From: Modestobacter sp.
GTDB taxonomy: Bacteria; Actinomycetota; Actinomycetes; Mycobacteriales; Geodermatophilaceae
Length of the DNA stretch: 5,707 bases
Assembly (NCBI GenBank): GCA_025965775.1
Contig: JAOPWG010000343.1
Location: forward strand, 1-5,707
Direction of reading: 5' to 3'
Within the stretch, counting starts at the first letter, position 1, and every line of letters begins with the position of its first letter. This document shows, piece by piece, positions 1 to 4,341 of this stretch. The notes beneath the pieces were generated by a model that did not search any database, was not told the DNA's origin, and worked only from the letters and a program-made list of their open reading frames with translations. The position numbers and the translations under genes were made by a program.

Positions 1-752
1 AGATGGTCAACACCACCCGGCTGGACTGCGTGCTGGGCTCCGCGGCGACGATCCGGGCCGCGCTCACCCAGGCGGTCCACCACGCCCGGCACCGCTCGGC
101 CTTCGGCGCGCTGCTGGTCGACCAGCCGCTGATGCAGAACGTGCTCGCGGACCTGGCGGTGGAGAGCGAGGCGGCCACCGCGCTGGGCATCCGGCTGGCC
201 GCCGCGCAGGACGCCGGGGAGGCCGACTTCCTCCGGCTGGCCGGCGCCGTGGCCAAGTTCTGGGTCTGCAAGCGCACGCCGCTCGCGGTGGCCGAGGCGC
301 TGGAGGTGCTCGGTGGCAACGGCTACGTCGAGGAGTCCGGCCTGCCCCGGCTCTACCGGCAGGCGCCGCTGAACTCCGTATGGGAGGGCTCGGGCAACGT
401 CATCGCGCTGGACGTGCTGCGTGCCCTGGGGAACCGCTCGGCCGCCCTCGCGGCGGTCACCGCCGAGCTGGAGCTGGCCCGCGGTGCCGATCCCCGCTAC
501 GACGCCGCCCTCAAGCGACTGCAGGCCGAGCTGGGCGACCCCGAGCAGCTGCCGGTGCGTGCCCGCCGGGTCGCCGGCCAGCTGGCGCTGTGCCTGCAGG
601 CGTCCCTCCTGCTGCGGCACGCGCCGGCTGCGGTCGCCGACGCGTTCTGCGCCAGCCGGCTGGACGGCGACTGGGGTGCGGTCCTGGGCACCCTGCCGGC
701 CGGGATACCGGTGCGGCAGGTGGTGGACCGGGCCGCCGTCGTCCCGGCCTGA
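1..752 (+). CDS. Acyl-CoA dehydrogenase, AidB-like, C-terminal part (5' truncated by window)
   Basis: Acyl-CoA dehydrogenases are FAD enzymes that alpha,beta-dehydrogenate acyl-CoA thioesters; the AidB branch is also linked to alkylation-damage response in E. coli. The 249 visible residues cover the C-terminal all-helical flavin domain. Near the start is HHARHRSAFG followed by DQPLMQNVLADLAVESEAAT, typical of the AidB-type helical region. Around residues 105-140 is LGGNGYVEESGLPRLYRQAP followed by VWEGSGN; the Glu of WEGS sits where acyl-CoA dehydrogenases carry the catalytic base. The Met codon at base 3 is internal to the family alignment, so the true start is upstream of the window. The stop is TGA at 750-752. 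A hairpin at 822-846 may end transcription. Seen: motifs and stop. Known: family chemistry. Inferred: AidB-type subgroup; the substrate cannot be told. Confidence 0.93.
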   Translation, partial: MVNTTRLDCVLGSAATIRAALTQAVHHARHRSAFGALLVDQPLMQNVLADLAVESEAATALGIRLAAAQDAGEADFLRLAGAVAKFWVCKRTPLAVAEALEVLGGNGYVEESGLPRLYRQAPLNSVWEGSGNVIALDVLRALGNRSAALAAVTAELELARGADPRYDAALKRLQAELGDPEQLPVRARRVAGQLALCLQASLLLRHAPAAVADAFCASRLDGDWGAVLGTLPAGIPVRQVVDRAAVVPA

Positions 753-821
753 GGTGGGTGGGATGGGCGACCGCATCCGCCGCCGGAGCCGGCGGGCGAC
801 GGCACCGGCCGGGCCGCCGCG

Positions 822-846
822 CCCGGTCGGGCACCACCCGGCCGGG
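822..846 (+). terminator. Strong GC hairpin after the acyl-CoA dehydrogenase gene
   Basis: A ten-base arm (822-831) pairs with 837-846 around the five-base loop CACCA, with one G-U wobble. It lies 70 bases after the preceding stop codon and before the NYN gene start chosen here. There is no U-tract, which is common for actinobacterial terminators. It would fall inside the coding region if the NYN gene began at 763, so it mildly supports the later start. Function is inferred. Confidence 0.4.
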
Positions 847-900
847 GGGCCGGGGGACACGCTCTCCGGCCCGGAGGTCCCCTCCGCGGTCCCGGCCCGG

Positions 901-906
901 CACACT
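901..906 (+). promoter_or_regulatory. Possible -10 element of a leaderless NYN transcript
   Basis: CACACT differs at one position from the actinobacterial -10 pattern TANNNT. It ends six bases before the GTG at 913, the spacing expected when transcription starts at the first base of the start codon. No clear -35 box and no Shine-Dalgarno sequence are visible just upstream of 913. This is consistent with a leaderless mRNA but is weak evidence alone. Confidence 0.3.
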
Positions 907-912
907 GAGCCG

Positions 913-1596
913 GTGACCGAGACCCTGGAGCCTGGGACCCTCCCCGCGGACGGGTACGGCGGGCCGGCCCACACGGACGACCGGGCCGCCCTGGACCTGC
1001 TGGTCTGGGACGCCCCCAACATCGACATGACGCTGGCGAACGTGATCGGTACCCGTCCCACCGCCGCCTCCCGGCCGCGGTTCGACGCCATCGCGGCCTG
1101 GTTCGTCGACGGGGCCGGTGACGCCGAGGTCGAGGCCTGCGTCTTCGCCAACGTCCCGCCGCAGCACGCCACGTCGCTGCAGCGCTGGGTCGAGGCGCTG
1201 CGCAGCTTCGGCTACGCGGTCTTCGCCCGGCCCAAGACCCAGCCCGACGACGACATCGACCAGTCGATGCTCGACCACATCTCCGTCCGCACGCACAGCC
1301 ACGAGCTGCGCCGGCTGATCGTGTTCTCCGGCGACGGGCGGAACTTCGCCGAGCCGCTGGAGGACCTCGCCCGGGCCGGTACCGAGGTCGTCGTCGTCGC
1401 GTTCAGCGAGGTCGCCGGGTACGCGATCAGCTCCGAGCTGATCCGCTTCATCGACATCGAGGACGTCCCCGGGGCCTTCGCCGCACCCCTGGACCGGGTG
1501 CGCCTGGACGCCCTTCCGCCGGACGGCGCCTGGCTGCGGCCGACCAAGAGCCTGCGCGACGCCGCCGGCGTGTTCACCGCCCGCCGGGGCGGCTGA
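913..1596 (+). CDS. NYN domain (PIN-like, LabA-type) putative ribonuclease
   Basis: A 227-residue protein of the NYN family, PIN-like metal-dependent RNases that act through clustered acidic residues. Residues 31-38 read VWDAPNID, the first Asp (33) and Asn (36) of the NYN core. Acidic residues at 112-116 (DDDID) and the strand-loop FSGDGRNF at 138-145 supply the other expected acids. A final strand-helix unit runs from about 155 to 180 (EVVVVAFSEVAGYAISSELI), followed by IDIEDVPG. The GTG at 913 was chosen because conserved sequence begins soon after it. An in-frame ATG at 763 has a good GAGGTG six bases upstream, but the added 50 residues are low-complexity Arg/Pro/Gly and include the hairpin at 822-846. 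The gene is convergent with the PRC-barrel gene, with 21 bases between the stops. Seen: motifs. Inferred: RNase activity; the target is unknown. Confidence 0.86.
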   Translation: MTETLEPGTLPADGYGGPAHTDDRAALDLLVWDAPNIDMTLANVIGTRPTAASRPRFDAIAAWFVDGAGDAEVEACVFANVPPQHATSLQRWVEALRSFGYAVFARPKTQPDDDIDQSMLDHISVRTHSHELRRLIVFSGDGRNFAEPLEDLARAGTEVVVVAFSEVAGYAISSELIRFIDIEDVPGAFAAPLDRVRLDALPPDGAWLRPTKSLRDAAGVFTARRGG

Positions 1597-1617
1597 GGTC
1601 TCCGCCGCAGCAGTCGC

Positions 1618-1968
1618 TCAGCGGCGGGCCAGCCGCCGGGCGCCGTTGACGGTGTAGGGCAGCGAGTAGTGCGCGAACACCTCCGGCTCGCGGTCGGCGG
1701 TCAGCTCTCCGTCGGTGTCGATCGAGGGGGCGTCCTTGGCCAGGTCCTTCGCGACGGTGACGCGCAGGTGGTCGGGGGCGACGGTCGCCCCGGTCAGCGG
1801 TACGAAGGTGAGCTTGTGCCGGCCGATGATGCCGGTGGTGACCGAGGCGAAGAAGGGCTGGTCGGTGGTGGTGTCGACGTAGACCGCCTCGAGCGTGCCG
1901 ATCTTGCTGCCGTCGGGGTCGAGGACGGTCGAACCACGCCAGTCACGGATGTTCTCGGCCGGGAACAC
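1618..1968 (-). CDS. PRC-barrel domain protein
   Basis: A 116-residue cytoplasmic protein with no signal peptide or membrane segment. Residues 1-75 form a PRC-barrel: after the start comes FPAENIRDWRGSTVLDPDG, then SKIGTLEAVYVDTTTDQPFF, a short hydrophobic strand, GRHKLTFVPL and DHLRVTVAKD. This is the usual order for the small beta-barrel first described in the photosynthetic reaction centre H subunit and in RimM. The last 40 residues contain FAHYSLPYTV, a Tyr-rich tail common in stand-alone actinobacterial members, whose role is unsettled. The GTG at 1968 was chosen because GAAGGAG lies five bases upstream and the barrel begins directly after it; the open frame runs to 2232, but that part is low-complexity. 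The neighbouring genes do not reveal its partner. Confidence 0.85.
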   Translation of the reverse strand: MFPAENIRDWRGSTVLDPDGSKIGTLEAVYVDTTTDQPFFASVTTGIIGRHKLTFVPLTGATVAPDHLRVTVAKDLAKDAPSIDTDGELTADREPEVFAHYSLPYTVNGARRLARR

Positions 1969-2113
1969 GGGCACTCCTTCGGTGGGGGACAACTGATCTC
2001 CCCGTGCCCGTCCGGAGACCCGGGCAACCATGCTGGTGATCGCCGGCGGGTCATGGCACGCCTGCCGGCGCCGGTCCGTGTGGCCCCCGCCGGTCGTCTT
2101 CGCAGCCCAGCAG

Positions 2114-2140
2114 GGGAATCCGATACCCCCCGGGGGTGTT
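2114..2140 (+). promoter_or_regulatory. SigR/SigH-type promoter candidate
   Basis: GGGAAT at 2114-2119 is followed by exactly 18 bases and then GTT at 2138-2140. This matches the promoter pattern known for actinobacterial thiol-oxidative-stress ECF sigma factors (SigR of Streptomyces, SigH of mycobacteria: GGAAT, about 18, GTT). The predicted transcription start near 2147 would leave a leader of about 33 bases before the GTG at 2180. Seen: both boxes and spacing. Inferred: sigma factor identity. Confidence 0.5.
2125..2137. promoter_or_regulatory. G/C-tract palindrome inside promoter spacer, possible operator
   Basis: ACCCCC, a central C, then GGGGGT form a perfect odd-length palindrome between the two promoter boxes. 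Position and composition (a central C-run/G-run flanked by A/T) resemble operators of the CsoR/CstR/FrmR repressor family. No such repressor gene lies in this window, so the regulator is unknown. Confidence 0.35.
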
Positions 2141-2179
2141 GAACGGGGTAAATCGTCAGGACGAGGAGAGGACGGCCCC

Positions 2180-2443
2180 GTGAAGGGTGATCGGGTAGAG
2201 ATCGTGATCGACGCCGGCGGCGGCACGCGCACTTACGACATCGAGGCGACCCGCGCCGGCCGGCGGGTGGAGACCACTCACGGTCGCGGCATCGTCGAGG
2301 TCGCCGAGGTGACCCGTGGCGGGACCGCGGTACGTACCGCCCGGTTCATGGCCGGCCGCGTGCTGGCCCTGGTGGAGCACCCAGCTCCGCGCCCGGCCGA
2401 TGCCGACGACGCGCCGGTGCTGCCGCTGCGGGCCTCCGCCTGA
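2180..2443 (+). CDS. Small protein of unknown function (87 aa)
   Basis: I do not recognise a named family. The GTG at 2180 is preceded by a purine-rich ribosome binding site (GGAGAGG at 2165-2171, eight bases before the start). The protein begins MKGDRVEIVIDAGGG and alternates hydrophobic and charged residues, suggesting short beta strands: VEIVID, TYDIEAT, GIVEVAEVT, AVRTARF. A hydrophobic stretch RVLALVEHPA follows, then a Pro/Ala/Asp-rich tail. It has no cysteine, signal peptide or membrane helix. Codon use is normal for the window, which supports a real gene. It lies divergent from the PRC-barrel gene behind a SigR-like promoter and convergent with the kinase gene, 12 bases apart. The existence of the gene is well supported; its function is unknown. 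Confidence 0.72.
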   Translation: MKGDRVEIVIDAGGGTRTYDIEATRAGRRVETTHGRGIVEVAEVTRGGTAVRTARFMAGRVLALVEHPAPRPADADDAPVLPLRASA

Positions 2444-2449
2444 GCGGAG
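2434..2449. terminator. Hairpin across stop codon between convergent genes
   Basis: CTCCGC at 2434-2439 pairs perfectly with GCGGAG at 2444-2449. The four-base loop holds the TGA stop of the 87-residue gene. The minus-strand kinase stop is seven bases further on, so the symmetric hairpin could serve both transcripts. There is no U-tract; function is inferred from position. Confidence 0.4.
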
Positions 2450-2455
2450 CGGTAC

Positions 2456-2935
2456 TCAGTCGTTGATCGACGAGCTCCGCGGCCGGGGCACCCCGGCGAC
2501 CTCGAGCCCGGAGGGCAGCGAGGCCCACACGTGCTTGCGCGCGGGTTCGCCGGCCCATCCGTAGCGCAACGCCAGCTGCGCCACCATCGGCAGTCCCATG
2601 CCACCCAACGCCGGGTCGCGGTCGAGGGCCGGCTTCGGCGGCCGGTCGGGCGCCTCGTCGCTGAGCACGATCAACCAGCCCCCCGCGTTGGCGACGATGA
2701 CCGCCTGGACCGCGCCCCCGCCGTGCCGCAGCGCGTTGGACGACAGCTCCTCGAAGACCAGTAACAGCCCTTCCCGGGCGTCCTCGGTGGACCGGGCCGC
2801 CAGGGACGGGTGCGCCAGGCGTGCGCGCAGGTCCATCCGCACGCGGGAGGCGTCGTGGACCGTGGGCAGCTCCCACCGCCAGACGTCGCCGCGCTCGGTG
2901 GGGACCGGCGCCGATGGCCAGACCAGTCCGCTCAC
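2456..2935 (-). CDS. RsbW/SpoIIAB-like ATP-binding protein (HATPase_c, anti-sigma kinase type)
   Basis: A 159-residue GHKL-fold ATPase. Family members bind a sigma factor and also phosphorylate an antagonist STAS protein. The N-box is EGLLLVFEELSSNALRHG (residues 55-72), with Glu62/63 and the Mg-binding Asn67. The G1 region is LIVLSDEAPDRPP, with Asp93. The G2 box is GGMGLPMV at 111-118. Together these form a complete small HATPase without any sensor or transmembrane part. The GTG at 2935 was chosen because AGGAGG lies four bases upstream. The frame stays open to an ATG at 3055, but that start has no ribosome binding site and the extra 40 codons come from an intergenic repeat. The STAS gene lies 174 bases upstream on the same strand and is the natural partner. 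Which sigma factor or other target it controls cannot be read here. Confidence 0.88.
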   Translation of the reverse strand: MSGLVWPSAPVPTERGDVWRWELPTVHDASRVRMDLRARLAHPSLAARSTEDAREGLLLVFEELSSNALRHGGGAVQAVIVANAGGWLIVLSDEAPDRPPKPALDRDPALGGMGLPMVAQLALRYGWAGEPARKHVWASLPSGLEVAGVPRPRSSSIND

Positions 2936-3012
2936 GAACCCTCCTCGCTGGCGCTCGTCGGCCGCGTTCGCGACGCTGCCGTGCCGATGCGTGAGCTCGC
3001 AAGCTCGCTCAC
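2930..3012 (-). repeat. Putative interspersed extragenic repeat with inverted ends
   Basis: GCTCAC occurs at 2930-2935 and again at 3007-3012, with its inverse GTGAGC at 2991-2996. Bases 2991-3012 can fold as a six-base stem with a ten-base loop. On the minus strand the element ends in GAGCGCCAGCGAGGAG, which contains the ribosome binding site, and the kinase GTG start lies in its last GTGAGC. Similar GAGCGAGCTTGCGAGC and GACGAGCGCCAGCGAGGAG strings are, from memory, widely scattered in front of genes in several actinobacteria. Only one copy is visible here, so repeat status is inference. Confidence 0.4.
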
Positions 3013-3031
3013 AGTGGGGTCCCCCCTTGCC

Positions 3032-3048
3032 CGGCGGTGTCTCCGCCG
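3032..3048 (-). terminator. Small hairpin downstream of the STAS gene
   Basis: CGGCGG at 3032-3037 pairs with CCGCCG at 3043-3048 around a five-base loop. It lies 62 bases after the STAS stop in the direction of transcription, in the gap before the kinase gene. There is no U-tract. If it terminates or attenuates, the STAS and kinase genes would be only partly co-transcribed. Confidence 0.25.
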
Positions 3049-3109
3049 TCCCCATGGTGGCGGACGATGTTCCGGCGTGCAGCGCGTGGGGGTGGGGAGG
3101 CGCCTGCGG

Positions 3110-3457
3110 TCAGCGCGGAGGGCGCCGGTCGGTTCTCGGGGGGCCGTCGGGCATGCCCTTCACGTCGAGCCGGTCGAGCAGCCCGGTGAGCTCCAGCGGA
3201 CCGGTGACGATGCGGCTGGTGGCCACCACCCGGACGTGCTTTCCGGCCGCCTCGGGGTGCTGGCTGAGCCAGACCAGCGCCGTGACCCCGGCCGAGCCGA
3301 AGAACGTGACCCCGGACAGGTCGAGGGTGAGCAGCCGGTCGGCCGTACGCAGGGCCTGGAGCAGCGTGTTCTGGAGCAGCGGGTTGGTGGCGGCGTCGAG
3401 CATGCCCGTGACAGCCGCGACCACGCGGCCGGGCTCCGGGCTCCCCGACAGGGTCAC
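3110..3457 (-). CDS. STAS-domain anti-sigma factor antagonist (RsbV/SpoIIAA-like)
   Basis: STAS proteins of this kind bind the HATPase anti-sigma factor and free the sigma factor; phosphorylation by the kinase normally switches them off. From GTG 3457 the protein has 115 residues. RVVAAVTGMLDAATNPLL (11-28) is the first full strand and helix. LLTLDLSGVTFFGSAGVTAL (42-61) is the strand and phosphorylation-site loop, and GKHVRVVATS is a later strand. The loop reads G-S-A-G where SpoIIAA has D-S-S-G, so the phosphorylated Ser position is Ala. GTG 3457 has no close ribosome binding site and cuts into the expected first strand, since upstream in-frame codons read DAPFQVTLS. No ATG, GTG or TTG lies further upstream before a TGA. 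An ATC codon at 3538-3536, just after GGAGG, is a possible alternative start giving 142 residues. Family call firm; start uncertain. Confidence 0.85.
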   Translation of the reverse strand: MTLSGSPEPGRVVAAVTGMLDAATNPLLQNTLLQALRTADRLLTLDLSGVTFFGSAGVTALVWLSQHPEAAGKHVRVVATSRIVTGPLELTGLLDRLDVKGMPDGPPRTDRRPPR

Positions 3458-3538
3458 CTGGAAGGGTGCGTCTCCGGTTCCCTGTCCGGGCTGACGCCCT
3501 GGTCCCGGATGACCAGGTGTGGACCTGACCGTGCTGAT

Positions 3539-3962
3539 GCGTCCTCCCCCGTGCCGACGACCCCCGCCGTGTCCTCAGCGGTGATGCTGCCCGCCGGCCG
3601 ACCCAGTCCGATCCCATGCTGCCTCGATCCCCCCGGAGGGGGCAACCGGGCGGAGAGGGGCCATCGGGCGGCGTGGATCGTTTCCGGTCCACGATCGTCT
3701 CGGTTCGCGCCGCTGGGACCCGTGTGGCAGCGCGGCACGTCGACGAAACCCCCGCCTGCCTCCGCAGGGTGGTGCCGGCCCTGGCGCAGGGCGTCCGACG
3801 TCGACCCGCCACCCGGCCGGACACGCGGTCGGGCATGCGCGGCGGCCGCCCGGCGACGGCGGCCCTTCCGGCCGTCCCGCCCATCCCGCAGACCGGGCCC
3901 GGCCGGGATCAGCAGCGGACGCACGCGCTCCCGGCGACGGGGGTGCGGGAGGAGGCGGCCCC
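3539..3962. other. Intergenic region without a supportable gene
   Basis: This divergent region separates the STAS gene (minus) from the transporter remnant (plus). Open frames cross it on both strands, but their products are Arg/Pro/Gly-rich with no recognisable fold and no good start. It contains a C-run/G-run hairpin (3629-3633 with 3638-3642), a six-base inverted repeat CGTGGA/TCCACG (3672-3677 and 3688-3693) and a tight hairpin GCCCTG-gcg-CAGGGC (3778-3792). I find no convincing -35/-10 pair on either strand. It may hold two divergent promoters and leaders. Confidence 0.5.
3543..3547 (-). promoter_or_regulatory. Ribosome-binding-site-like GGAGG without a standard start codon
   Basis: On the minus strand GGGGGAGG stands just upstream of the open STAS frame. 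GGAGG (3547 to 3543) is four bases from an in-frame ATC at 3538-3536. No ATG, GTG or TTG follows within normal distance in any frame. It may mark the true translation start of the STAS gene through a non-standard codon, or it may be chance in GC-rich DNA. Confidence 0.3.
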
Positions 3963-4287
3963 GTGTGGGACTACGTGGTCGATCGCCGCGGGCAGATCGC
4001 CTGCCAGGCGTTCCAGCACGTCAGCCTGGTCGTGCAGGGCGTCCTGCTCGGCACCGTGATCGCCCTGGCCGTCACGATGGCCGTCTATCGCAGCCCGCGG
4101 GCCACCCCGCTGGCCAACGGCGTCTCCGCGGTCGGCCTGACGATCCCGGCCTTCGCGCTGCTGCGGTTCTGCTGGTCGACCGGTCGCTGGTCGAGTCCGC
4201 CCGCGGGGTGGGGAGGAGCCGGCGGGCCACCCTGCGGCGGGTGGAAGTGCCCCTGGCCTGGCCGGTCATCCTCGTCGGCGTCCGGAC
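3963..4287 (+). pseudogene. Osmoprotectant (OpuC/ProW-type) ABC transporter permease, deletion-damaged
   Basis: Permeases of this family pair with an OpuCA-like ATPase and import glycine betaine, carnitine or choline during osmotic stress. GTG 3963 has AGGAGG at 3950-3955, seven bases upstream. Frame 3 then gives MWDYVVDRRGQIACQAFQHV, a membrane helix (VVQGVLLGTVIALAVTMAVY) and GVSAVGLTIPAFALL up to 4163. Here the homology jumps to frame 2: VDRSLVESARG, RSRRATLRRVEVPLAWPVIL and VGVR, up to about 4287. This second part is the EAA loop that contacts the ATPase. About 35 residues that should lie between the parts are missing, and everything after VGVR is lost. Read from the GTG alone, the product leaves homology after about 67 residues. 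Seen: frames, motifs, start. Inferred: inactivation by deletion, since an intact gene needs roughly 210-240 codons. Confidence 0.8.
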
Positions 4288-4341
4288 CTGCCGGCCGACG
4301 TGGTCTACGCGTGGATGAAGAGCGAGGGGCTGGTCAGCTGA
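4285..4341 (+). pseudogene. C-terminal tail of a glycine-betaine-type substrate-binding protein (remnant)
   Basis: In frame 1, directly after the permease fragment, 18 codons read DLPADVVYAWMKSEGLVS and end in TGA at 4339-4341. The pattern D-x-x-D-V-x-x-x-W-(hydrophobic)-x-x-x-G-L is the usual end of OsmX/ProX/OpuAC-like binding proteins, whose genes commonly close the same operons. No start or signal peptide is present, so only the tail survives. The short match limits certainty; the context of a permease fragment just upstream raises it. The stop overlaps the convergent nucleoside hydrolase end, with stops at 4334-4336 (minus) and 4339-4341 (plus). Confidence 0.5.

Noticed and set aside
1592..1622. 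Inverted repeat GCTGAG/CTCAGC spanning the two convergent stops as a bidirectional terminator
   Set aside because: The stem is six bases with a 19-base loop and no U-tract. It arises partly because TGA and TCA stops face each other.
2004..2028. SigB-like promoter for the PRC-barrel gene on the minus strand (GTTG, 15 bases, GGGCAC)
   Set aside because: The spacing is right, but GGGCAC departs from the expected GGGTA-type -10 box. Such matches arise easily at this GC content.
2930..3012. Insertion-sequence end or attachment site
   Set aside because: The GCTCAC/GTGAGC words are short, there is no target duplication, and no transposase or integrase lies nearby. An extragenic repeat explains it better.
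3454..3924. 156-codon minus-strand open frame upstream of the STAS gene
   Set aside because: Low-complexity composition, no ribosome binding site at its start, and no recognisable motif. It overlaps the STAS start by only four bases and looks like a chance frame.
2810..4318. Very long open frame on the plus strand across the STAS region and the intergenic region
   Set aside because: It is antisense to the STAS gene and part of the kinase gene, and its product is Arg/Pro/Gly-rich. Only its last part, from about 4163, carries real homology, as the displaced permease fragment. It is open because GC-rich DNA rarely contains stops.
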